From assembly GCA_964601265.1 (NCBI GenBank), contig CAZRMT010000035.1, positions 1-15,524 of the forward strand: a stretch of 15,524 nt of DNA. Reading direction: 5' to 3'. The notes under the pieces were generated by a model. The model had not been told where the DNA came from, searched no databases, and was given only the letters and a program-made list of their open reading frames with translations. Source of the stretch: UBA4675 sp964601265 (GTDB taxonomy: Bacteria > Bacillota > Clostridia > Christensenellales > Borkfalkiaceae). Positions 8,163 to 14,603 of this stretch are shown piece after piece; position 1 is the first letter of the stretch, and each line of letters opens with the position of its first letter. Made by a program: the position numbers and the translations under genes.

Positions 8163-8982
8163 CGAAAATCTTATTCCTCACGTTGCGGTTGTTACCGACA
8201 TAAGACAAGATACTCCCGACGTAAAAACTTTCCGTGTGGTTACGCCGGACGGGAAAAAACCCTTTATTCATATGCCCGGGCAATGCGCCATGGTGTCTAT
8301 CCCGGGGGTCGGAGAATGTATGTTTTCCATTACTTCTTCGCCGACGAACGAAGAATATATGGAGTTCTCCATTAAAAAATGCGGTTGCGTAACGGAAGTT
8401 ATCCACGCAATAGAGGTCGGACAACAAATTACCGTTAGAGGACCTTACGGCAAAAACTTCCCCGTGGAAACCGATTTTAAGGGTAAAGATTTGCTTTTCA
8501 TTGCGGGCGGTATAGGACTTGCTCCGCTTAGAAGTGTAATCAACTACGTAAGACATTATAGAAAAAATTACGGCAAAGTGGTTATTGTGTACGGCGCAAG
8601 AAGTATGGACGACTTGGTTTTCGCAAAGGAAATTCAAGAGGAATGGACGAACGAGGAAAACTTCGAAGTATACCTTACCACCGACAGACCGCAAGAGGGT
8701 TGGAACGGACACGTAGGTTTCGTGCCTGCGTACGTAAAAGAGCTGGGATTAGATTCTTCTATGACGGCAGTTTTGTGCGGACCGCCTATTATGATTAAAT
8801 TTACGCTAGCGGGACTTGAAGAACTCGGGTTCACGAGGGACAGAGTTTATACGACGCTGGAACTTAGAATGAAATGCGGTATAGGTAAATGCGGAAGATG
8901 TAACGTCGGAGACAAGTTCGTTTGTAAAGACGGTCCCGTATTCCGTATGGACGAACTCGACGAATTGCCCGACGAGTATTAA
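8155..8982 (+). CDS. flxA: FlxA/AsrB-like NAD(P)H:FAD oxidoreductase with [2Fe-2S] cluster
   Basis: This 275-residue protein belongs to the ferredoxin-NADP reductase superfamily, with relatives AsrB, PyrK and sulfhydrogenase gamma. It is the likely entry point where NADH is oxidised. The FAD-binding domain has MPGQCAMV and FSITSSP (residues 40-63), with the flavin-loop segment RGPYGKNF at 95-102. The nucleotide-binding domain begins with LLFIAGGIGLAPLRSV (113 on) and ends with LCGPPIM. A C-terminal [2Fe-2S] site is formed by Cys241, Cys246, Cys249 and Cys257 (CGIGKCGRCNVG), as in PyrK. It closes the run of overlapping genes from hdrA onward. The choice of NADH over NADPH is from the family's known use in Flx complexes, not from a residue I can point to. 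Confidence 0.83.
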   Translation: MVNENLIPHVAVVTDIRQDTPDVKTFRVVTPDGKKPFIHMPGQCAMVSIPGVGECMFSITSSPTNEEYMEFSIKKCGCVTEVIHAIEVGQQITVRGPYGKNFPVETDFKGKDLLFIAGGIGLAPLRSVINYVRHYRKNYGKVVIVYGARSMDDLVFAKEIQEEWTNEENFEVYLTTDRPQEGWNGHVGFVPAYVKELGLDSSMTAVLCGPPIMIKFTLAGLEELGFTRDRVYTTLELRMKCGIGKCGRCNVGDKFVCKDGPVFRMDELDELPDEY

Positions 8983-9002
8983 AAACCACGCTATAAGGCG
9001 AT

Positions 9003-9019
9003 TAACGGGTAAACCGTTA
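9003..9019 (+). other. Short hairpin between flxA and frdB
   Basis: TAACGG and CCGTTA flank a 5-base loop in the 50-base gap after flxA, the widest gap inside the operon. There is no T-run after it, so it is not a terminator; AAGGAG for the next gene follows at once (9021-9026). It could mark a processing site, or have no function. Confidence 0.3.
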
Positions 9020-9032
9020 TAAGGAGTAAATA

Positions 9033-9707
9033 ATGGAAAATAAAGTAAACGTTTATTTTTTCGGTAAAAGATACGAAGTGCCTTCCTCTCTTACCATAAT
9101 GAAAGCTATGGAGTACGCAGGGTACCAACTCGTCAGAGGTTGCGGTTGCAGAAACGGTTTTTGCGGAGCTTGCGCGACTATTTACCGAATAAAAGGTCAA
9201 CAAGAGTTGAAAACCTGTCTTGCTTGTCAACAACAAGTAGAAGAAGGAATGTACGTTGCGACGCTTCCGTTCTTCCCGCTAGTGAAGCAAGTTTACGATA
9301 TAAACGCAATTAAGCCTACCGAACAGATTATGATGCAACTTTATCCCGAAATATACAGTTGTATAGGGTGTAACGCTTGTACGAAATCTTGTACGCAAGG
9401 ACTTAACGTAATGCAGTATATCGCATACGCTCAAAGGGGCGAATACAAAAAATGCGCGGAAGAAAGTTTTGACTGCGTAATGTGCGGAGTTTGTTCGTCT
9501 AGATGCCCCGCAGGTATTTCTCACCCGCAGGTGGCGGAACTCGCAAGACGTCTTTACGGAAAATATATAGCGCCCAAGTCGGAACATCTTGAAAAGAGAG
9601 TTGCCGAAATTAACGCGGGCGACTTTAACAAGCTTATGGAAGATATTATGGGCAAGCCCGTAGAAGAACTCAAAGAGCTTTACAACCATAGAGAAATAGA
9701 AAAGTAA
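9033..9707 (+). CDS. frdB: Fumarate reductase-type iron-sulfur subunit, soluble
   Basis: A 224-residue protein built like the iron-sulfur subunit of succinate dehydrogenase/fumarate reductase. The N-terminal ferredoxin fold has a [2Fe-2S] site around Cys39, Cys44, Cys47 and Cys62 (GCGCRNGFCGAC). The C-terminal half has two CxxCxxCxxxC motifs, starting at Cys110 (CIGCNACTKSC) and Cys148 (CVMCGVCSSRCP), suggesting two [4Fe-4S] clusters rather than the [4Fe-4S] plus [3Fe-4S] pair of quinone-linked enzymes. No CCG domain follows, unlike TfrB of methanogen thiol:fumarate reductase, and no membrane anchor gene is nearby. It should pass electrons to the flavoprotein encoded 11 bases downstream, probably taking them from HdrB/HdrC. 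AAGGAG precedes the start. Family call is good; the partner is inferred. Confidence 0.8.
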   Translation: MENKVNVYFFGKRYEVPSSLTIMKAMEYAGYQLVRGCGCRNGFCGACATIYRIKGQQELKTCLACQQQVEEGMYVATLPFFPLVKQVYDINAIKPTEQIMMQLYPEIYSCIGCNACTKSCTQGLNVMQYIAYAQRGEYKKCAEESFDCVMCGVCSSRCPAGISHPQVAELARRLYGKYIAPKSEHLEKRVAEINAGDFNKLMEDIMGKPVEELKELYNHREIEK

Positions 9708-9718
9708 GGAGAAAGGAT

Positions 9719-11326
9719 ATGTACGCTTATACCGACGAACAGTTGGCTTCGATGAAAAAAGTCGAAGCGACGAGAGCCGAAAGACTTAACAACCTGTTCC
9801 GTAGAATGACGGCGGAAGAAAAAGACGCCGTTTTAAAGGAAAATCACCCCGACTATATAGAATCCGCTTACGAAAATCTTAAAGTCGGAAAAAATAAGGG
9901 CGGAAAGGTTCTCCACGAACTTGCCGATTTATTGCAAGGAAAATCCCGTGTGGCGGATATGGATATAGATTTATCCAAGCCCGATTACGACGTAGACGTT
10001 TTGGTAATAGGCGGAGGCGGTGCAGGTTCTTCTTGCGCTATTACCGCTCACGCAAACGGCGCTAACGTTATGATAGTTACCAAGCTCCGTATAGGCGACG
10101 CCAACACGATGATGGCGGAGGGCGGAATTCAGGCTGCGGATAAAGAAAACGACAGTCCCGCCATTCACTATTTAGACGCTTTCGGAGGCGGTCATTTCTG
10201 CGCTAAACCCGAGCTACTCGAAAAACTCGTTACCGAGGCTCCCGACGCTAGTAAATGGCTTTCTGATTTGGGCGTTATGTTCGATAAGGACGAAAACGGC
10301 AATATGATAACCACGCACGGCGGAGGAACTTCGAGAAAGAGAATGCACGCTTGTAAGGACTATTCGGGCGCTGAAATTATGAAAACTCTCAGAGACGAGG
10401 TGTTGAACAGAAATATTCCCGTGGTAGACTTTACAGCCGCTATCGAAATTATCAAAGACGAAAACGGAAACGCTGCGGGCGCTGTTTTAATGAATATGGA
10501 AACCAAAGAAATTTTGGTTGCAAAGGCTAAAACGGTAGTTATCGCAACGGGCGGAGCTGGCAGACTTCATTATCAAGGCTTCCCTACGAGCAATCACTAC
10601 GGCGCAACTGCGGACGGTTTGGTTTTGGCGTATAGAGCGGGCGCAAAGCTTTTGTATGCGGACACCTTGCAGTACCACCCGACGGGCGTTGCCGAACCCA
10701 CTCAAATTTTCGGCGCGTTGGTTACGGAAAAAGTACGTTCGCTCGGAGCGCAACTCGTAAACAAAGAGGGGCAACCTTTCGTTTACTCGCTTGAAACGAG
10801 GGACGTTACGGCGGCTTCTATCATAAGAGAATGTAAAAAGAGAAGCAACAGTATAAAGACCACCGACGGCGAAGGCGTTTGGCTCGACACTCCTATGATT
10901 GAACAAATCAACGGCGAGGGAACTATTGAAAAGAGAATTCCCGCAATGATGAGAATGTTCGGAAAATACGGAATAGATATAAGAAAAGAACCTATTTTGG
11001 TTTATCCCACCCTTCACTATCAAAACGGCGGAATAGATATAGACGCTTCTTGTGAAACCACTTGCGTTAAAAACCTGTTCGTTGCAGGCGAAGCGGTAGG
11101 AGGAATTCACGGAAGAAACAGACTTATGGGCAACTCGCTTCTCGATATTATAGTATTCGGAAGAGACGCGGGAAAATCGGCTAGCGAAAAGGCTAAAAAA
11201 GTAAAGGTAGGTACGCTTACGCTTTCTCACGTTAAAGAGTTTGAAAAGGAACTTGAAAACGCAGGAATTAAACCGACCAAACTTTCGCCTCAAATCTTGC
11301 CCGATTACAGAAGAAAGGATATGTAA
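9719..11326 (+). CDS. frdA: Fumarate reductase-type FAD flavoprotein subunit
   Basis: A 535-residue flavoprotein of the succinate dehydrogenase/fumarate reductase family, probably reducing fumarate to succinate. The FAD motif GGGGAGSS starts at residue 98. Active-site residues align with E. coli FrdA His232, Arg287, His355 and Arg390: His320 in QYHPTG, Arg361 in RDVTAAS, His433 in PTLHYQNGGI and Arg468 in GRNRLMGNSLLD. The residue where FrdA/SdhA attaches FAD covalently (His in SHTVAAEGG) is Asn129 here (ANTMMAEGG), so FAD is probably noncovalent, as in TfrA and L-aspartate oxidase. About 90 mostly charged, helix-prone residues precede the FAD domain, and the C-terminal helical domain of FrdA is missing. 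L-aspartate oxidase is an alternative, but no nadA or nadC is present and mdh and fumC share the operon. It has no signal peptide, so it acts in the cytoplasm. Confidence 0.84.
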   Translation: MYAYTDEQLASMKKVEATRAERLNNLFRRMTAEEKDAVLKENHPDYIESAYENLKVGKNKGGKVLHELADLLQGKSRVADMDIDLSKPDYDVDVLVIGGGGAGSSCAITAHANGANVMIVTKLRIGDANTMMAEGGIQAADKENDSPAIHYLDAFGGGHFCAKPELLEKLVTEAPDASKWLSDLGVMFDKDENGNMITTHGGGTSRKRMHACKDYSGAEIMKTLRDEVLNRNIPVVDFTAAIEIIKDENGNAAGAVLMNMETKEILVAKAKTVVIATGGAGRLHYQGFPTSNHYGATADGLVLAYRAGAKLLYADTLQYHPTGVAEPTQIFGALVTEKVRSLGAQLVNKEGQPFVYSLETRDVTAASIIRECKKRSNSIKTTDGEGVWLDTPMIEQINGEGTIEKRIPAMMRMFGKYGIDIRKEPILVYPTLHYQNGGIDIDASCETTCVKNLFVAGEAVGGIHGRNRLMGNSLLDIIVFGRDAGKSASEKAKKVKVGTLTLSHVKEFEKELENAGIKPTKLSPQILPDYRRKDM

Positions 11327-11348
11327 AAATATTTAGGAGGATAAATTT

Positions 11349-11672
11349 ATGGGAACTTTAGTTGACGTTTGCGAAGTTATAATGATAGTGTGCTTCGGAG
11401 CTTCTTGGCCGTTTAATATCGTAAAAGCTTACAAAGCTAAAACCACAAAGGGTACCAGCCTTTTGTTTATGTCTTTGATAGGCTTCGGATACGTTTGCGG
11501 AATTTTAGGTAAGATTTTCAAATGGGTAAACGAAGGTAGCTTAACTTGGATACCGATTGTTGCGTTTGTTTTTTATATTATAAATTTTGCAATGATAATT
11601 ACGGGAGTAAGTATTTATTTCAGAAATAAAAAGTTGGACAAACAAAGAGCTTTAGAACAAAAAGCTGAATAA
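11349..11672 (+). CDS. SemiSWEET/PQ-loop family small membrane protein
   Basis: A 107-residue protein with three predicted membrane helices (about residues 4-25, 37-57 and 67-91) and a charged C-terminal tail. The first helix ends in SWPFNIVKAYKAK and runs into TTKGTSLLFM, the layout of the PQ-loop/SemiSWEET motif, with Pro21-Phe22 in the place of Pro-Gln. SemiSWEETs act as dimers; characterised ones carry sugars. Here the gene is the last of the fumarate-reduction operon, 22 bases after frdA with AGGAGG 8 bases before its ATG, and the operon terminator covers its stop codon. A role in moving a C4 acid or another metabolite of this pathway is possible but is only inferred from location. Confidence 0.75.
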   Translation: MGTLVDVCEVIMIVCFGASWPFNIVKAYKAKTTKGTSLLFMSLIGFGYVCGILGKIFKWVNEGSLTWIPIVAFVFYIINFAMIITGVSIYFRNKKLDKQRALEQKAE

Positions 11673-11685
11673 AAACGGCTTTTTT
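11659..11685 (+). terminator. Rho-independent terminator of the twelve-gene operon
   Basis: AAAAAGCTG and CGGCTTTTT form a 9-bp stem with one G-T wobble and an 8-base A-rich loop, ending in a run of six T. The left arm lies inside the last codons of the SemiSWEET gene. It separates the operon from pckA. Confidence 0.7.
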
Positions 11686-11750
11686 AGGCAAAATATACAC
11701 GAAAAATTATTTTGTTTAAAAAAACAGTTTTCTTATTTAAAAAAATAATA

Positions 11751-11756
11751 TATAAT
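11751..11756 (+). promoter_or_regulatory. Probable -10 element of the pckA promoter
   Basis: A perfect TATAAT lies in a very AT-rich stretch 80 bases before the pckA start. The bases 17 upstream (TTTTCT, 11728-11733) are a poor -35 box, so an activator or AT-rich UP-like sequence may help. A separate promoter is needed because a terminator closes the upstream operon. Confidence 0.45.
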
Positions 11757-11769
11757 AATATTGTGAAAA

Positions 11770-11802
11770 TTCGGGCTTTTAAATAAACTTTTTCAAGCCG
11801 AA
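11770..11802 (+). promoter_or_regulatory. Hairpin in the pckA leader
   Basis: TTCGGGCTT pairs with AAGCCGAA, leaving one bulged G and a 16-base AT-rich loop. No T-run follows, so it is not a terminator. It lies in the predicted 5' leader, 33 bases before the pckA ATG, and could affect mRNA stability or regulation. I do not recognise a known riboswitch. Confidence 0.35.
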
Positions 11803-11835
11803 ACTTAAAGAAAAATCAAAAAAGAGGTGTATTCT

Positions 11836-13446
11836 ATGAAAAAAATCGATTTAGCAAAGTATGGAATTGTCGGCACTACCGAAGTTGTTTACAACCCTTC
11901 TTACGACGAATTGTTTAACGAAGAAACAAAAGCAGACCTTACCGGCTATGAAAAAGGACAGGTAAGCGAGTTGGGCGCGGTAAACGTTATGACCGGTATT
12001 TATACGGGACGTTCGCCCAAAGATAAGTATATCGTTATGGACGAAATGAGCAAGGACACCGTTTGGTGGACTAGCGACAGCTACAAAAACGATAACCACC
12101 CCGCTTCTATCGAGGCTTGGAACAGCGTTAAGGAGCTTGCCGTTAAAGAACTTTCTAATAAAAAACTTTACGTAGTAGACGCTTTCTGCGGAGCAAACAA
12201 GGATACTCGTATGGCTATCCGTTTCATAGTTGAAGTTGCTTGGCAAGCTCACTTTGTAACGAATATGTTTATTAAGCCTACCAAAGAAGAACTTGAAAAC
12301 TTCGAACCCGACTTTATCGTTTACAACGCTTCTAAGGCGAAAGTCGAAAACTATAAAGAACTCGGACTTAACAGCGAAACCGCAGTTATGTTCAACATCA
12401 CCAGCCGTGAACAAATTATCGTAAACACTTGGTACGGCGGAGAAATGAAGAAGGGTATGTTCTCTATGATGAACTACTATTTACCTTTAAAGGGTATCGC
12501 TTCTATGCACTGTTCGGCTAACACCGATATGGACGGAAAGAATACCGCTATCTTCTTCGGACTTTCGGGAACGGGTAAAACCACCCTTTCTACCGACCCC
12601 AAACGTTTGCTTATCGGCGACGACGAACACGGTTGGGACGACAACGGAGTATTTAACTTCGAGGGCGGATGCTACGCAAAGGTTATCAACCTCGATAAAG
12701 ATTCCGAACCCGATATTTACAACGCTATAAAGAAAAACGCATTGCTTGAAAATGTTACTTTGGACGAAAACGGAAAAATCGACTTTGCCGATAAGAGCGT
12801 AACGGAAAATACCCGTGTTTCTTATCCTATCGACCATATCGACAACATCGTTCGTCCTATATCCGCGGCTCCCGACGCAAAGAGCGTAATCTTCTTGTCG
12901 GCTGACGCATTCGGAGTATTGCCTCCCGTTTCTATTTTAACGCCCGAACAAACTCAATACTATTTCTTGTCGGGATTTACCGCTAAACTTGCGGGAACGG
13001 AAAGAGGAATAACCGAACCCACGCCTACTTTCTCGGCATGTTTCGGTCAAGCTTTCTTAGAGCTTCATCCTACTAAATACGCTGAAGAACTCGTTAAGAA
13101 AATGGAAAAGAGCGGAGCTAAGGCTTACTTAGTCAATACCGGTTGGAACGGAACTGGTAAACGTATTTCCATTAAAGACACGAGAGGAATTATCGACGCT
13201 ATTTTGAGCGGAGACATTAACAAAGCTCCCACAAAGACTATTCCTTACTTTAACTTCGAAGTACCTACCGTTCTTAACGGAGTAGCTACCGAGATTTTAG
13301 ACCCGAGAGATACTTACGCTGACGCAAAGGATTGGGAAGTTAAGGCAGAAGACCTTGCGGGAAGATTTATTAAGAACTTTGCTAAATACGAAACCAACGA
13401 AGCAGGAAAGGCTCTTGTTAAAGCAGGTCCCGTACTTAACAAATAA
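11836..13446 (+). CDS. pckA: Phosphoenolpyruvate carboxykinase (ATP)
   Basis: This soluble enzyme interconverts oxaloacetate + ATP and PEP + CO2 + ADP. In succinate-forming anaerobes it runs toward oxaloacetate and gains ATP. At 536 residues it matches the ATP-type family. Visible motifs are YTGRSPKDK (substrate site), the P-loop GLSGTGKTTLS with Lys248, the metal-binding IGDDEHGWDDNG, RVSYPIDHI, SGFTAKLAGTE and NTGWNGTGKRISIKDTR. I place the start at ATG 11836, which has GAGGTG 6 bases upstream; an in-frame GTG at 11827 overlaps that ribosome binding site and is unlikely. It is transcribed alone, from its own promoter, between two terminators. Next to mdh, fumC and frdAB it completes the PEP-to-succinate route. 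Confidence 0.95.
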   Translation: MKKIDLAKYGIVGTTEVVYNPSYDELFNEETKADLTGYEKGQVSELGAVNVMTGIYTGRSPKDKYIVMDEMSKDTVWWTSDSYKNDNHPASIEAWNSVKELAVKELSNKKLYVVDAFCGANKDTRMAIRFIVEVAWQAHFVTNMFIKPTKEELENFEPDFIVYNASKAKVENYKELGLNSETAVMFNITSREQIIVNTWYGGEMKKGMFSMMNYYLPLKGIASMHCSANTDMDGKNTAIFFGLSGTGKTTLSTDPKRLLIGDDEHGWDDNGVFNFEGGCYAKVINLDKDSEPDIYNAIKKNALLENVTLDENGKIDFADKSVTENTRVSYPIDHIDNIVRPISAAPDAKSVIFLSADAFGVLPPVSILTPEQTQYYFLSGFTAKLAGTERGITEPTPTFSACFGQAFLELHPTKYAEELVKKMEKSGAKAYLVNTGWNGTGKRISIKDTRGIIDAILSGDINKAPTKTIPYFNFEVPTVLNGVATEILDPRDTYADAKDWEVKAEDLAGRFIKNFAKYETNEAGKALVKAGPVLNK

Positions 13447-13467
13447 TAGCGAAAAAACAATCTCACT

Positions 13468-13497
13468 AAAAAGCTGACGAAAATTCGTCAGCTTTTT
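13468..13497 (+). terminator. Strong rho-independent terminator after pckA
   Basis: AAAAAGCTGACG and CGTCAGCTTTTT form a perfect 12-bp stem around AAAATT (the innermost bases can pair too) and end in five T. Because the arms carry both A- and T-runs it could work in both directions, but the neighbouring genes both run on the plus strand. Confidence 0.9.
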
Positions 13498-13550
13498 AAA
13501 TGGTATCGTGTTATAAAATAGGGGAAATTCATTTTATTTGCCATTTTGGG

Positions 13551-13579
13551 TTTACAAATTTCTTAATAAATGGTAATAT
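13551..13579 (+). promoter_or_regulatory. Promoter of the glycosyltransferase gene
   Basis: A -35 box TTTACA (13551-13556) and an extended -10 TGGTAATAT (hexamer 13574-13579) are separated by 17 bases. The predicted transcription start is about 13586, directly at the ATG at 13587, which suggests a leaderless message. Confidence 0.55.
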
Positions 13580-13586
13580 ATTACGT

Positions 13587-14546
13587 ATGGAAGAAAAGAC
13601 TAATAAAAAACTAATCAGCATGGTCGTTCCTTGCTATAACGAGCAAGAGGCTTTGCCGATTTTTTACGAAGAATTTAAAAAAATAACTCTTTTAATGGAA
13701 AAACTAGACTTTGAATTGTTGTTTGTGGACGACGGCTCAAATGACGAAACGCTAAACGTTATGAAAGAGTTGGCGTTAAAAGACGAGAGGGTAAAATACG
13801 TTTCGTTTTCTAGAAATTTCGGAAAAGAAAGCGCAATTTACGCAGGGATAAAAAACGCAAAAGGCGATTACGTTGCGTTGCTCGACGCAGATTTACAAGA
13901 CCCTCCGTCGCTTTTGCCCGAAATGTTTAAAGCCATTACGGAAGAAGGATATGAAAGCGTTGCTACCCGTAGAGTTACCCGCAAGGGCGAGCCTAAAATA
14001 AGGTCGTTTTTCGCCAGAAAGTTCTATAAAATTATGAATAAAGTGTCTGAAACGGAGCTTGTAGACGGGGCGAGAGATTATCGTCTTATGACGAGAAAAT
14101 TCGTTAACGCCTTGCTTGAAATGGGTGAAAAAAACCGTTTTACAAAGGGAATGTTCGGTTGGGTTGGTTTTAAAACCAAGTGGATAGAGTTTGAAAACGT
14201 ACAAAGAAGCGCAGGCGAAACGAAATGGTCGTTTAAAAAGCTTTTTAAGTACGCTATGGACGGGATTTTTTCCTTTTCCTCTTTCCCGATGACGCTTATT
14301 TCTTTTATCGGAGTATTCTTGGCTTGCACGGGATTTTTGGGTACCGTCGCTTGTCTTATATGTTCGGCGTGTTCGCTTTCGGTTAAGTCGTGGCTGTACT
14401 TTTTGTGTATCGGCGGATTTTTCACGGGGCTGATATCGTTTTTTATGGGAATACAGGGCAAATATATTTCGCACGTTTATAAAGAGGTGAAACAAAGACC
14501 GTTTTATATCGAGAGCGAAAGTAATATAAAAAATGACGGCGAATAA
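13587..14546 (+). CDS. Family 2 glycosyltransferase, polyisoprenyl-phosphate type (GtrB/DPM1-like)
   Basis: The enzyme probably moves a sugar from a nucleotide sugar to undecaprenyl phosphate at the inner face of the membrane. With the start at ATG 13587 it has 319 residues. The GT-A domain begins at VVPCYNEQEALP, followed by LLFVDDGSNDET and the metal-binding Asp-x-Asp at residues 100-102 in LLDADLQDPPS. The conserved RSAGETKWSFKKLF segment leads into two membrane helices (about 236-261 and 269-292), the layout of GtrB/ArnC/dolichol-phosphate-mannose synthase-like enzymes. The frame stays open upstream to an ATG at 13500, but that start overlaps the pckA terminator and would add 29 residues not typical of the family. 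No Shine-Dalgarno sequence precedes ATG 13587. The sugar cannot be read from the sequence. Confidence 0.87.
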   Translation: MEEKTNKKLISMVVPCYNEQEALPIFYEEFKKITLLMEKLDFELLFVDDGSNDETLNVMKELALKDERVKYVSFSRNFGKESAIYAGIKNAKGDYVALLDADLQDPPSLLPEMFKAITEEGYESVATRRVTRKGEPKIRSFFARKFYKIMNKVSETELVDGARDYRLMTRKFVNALLEMGEKNRFTKGMFGWVGFKTKWIEFENVQRSAGETKWSFKKLFKYAMDGIFSFSSFPMTLISFIGVFLACTGFLGTVACLICSACSLSVKSWLYFLCIGGFFTGLISFFMGIQGKYISHVYKEVKQRPFYIESESNIKNDGE

Positions 14547-14552
14547 AAATAT

Positions 14553-14591
14553 AACCGAGCGCAACTAAAAAGCGGTGGCGTTCGGTTTTTT
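14553..14591 (+). terminator. Terminator hairpin between the glycosyltransferase gene and mntP
   Basis: AACCGAGCGC pairs with GCGTTCGGTT (one G-T wobble) across a 15-base loop and runs into seven more or fewer T bases up to 14591. The mntP ribosome binding site AAGGAG starts at 14592, immediately after, so this hairpin could attenuate mntP or simply end the upstream transcript. Confidence 0.7.
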
Positions 14592-14603
14592 AAGGAGAAA
14601 ACT

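Noticed and set aside
7134..8982. Anaerobic sulfite reductase AsrAB
   Set aside because: The two proteins are of this family, but no siroheme-binding AsrC is present and HdrA/MvhD-like genes precede them, as in Flx-Hdr loci.
2539..8982. Archaeal (methanogen) origin because of HdrABC-MvhD
   Set aside because: Flanking genes, terminators and ribosome binding sites are bacterial, and HdrABC-Flx sets are widespread in anaerobic bacteria.
9719..11326. L-aspartate oxidase (NadB) for the flavoprotein
   Set aside because: Noncovalent FAD and length would fit, but there is no nadA or nadC, an iron-sulfur partner subunit is encoded next to it, and the operon is about malate and fumarate.
11827..11835. 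GTG start three codons upstream for pckA
   Set aside because: The GTG overlaps the GAGGTG ribosome binding site that is well placed for the ATG at 11836.
13500..13586. 29-residue N-terminal extension of the glycosyltransferase from ATG 13500
   Set aside because: The start abuts the pckA terminator stem, the added residues do not look like the family, and a good promoter lies inside the stretch.
14547..14603. yybP-ykoY manganese riboswitch before mntP
   Set aside because: The gap is only 57 bases and shows just a simple terminator hairpin, without the riboswitch's conserved loops.
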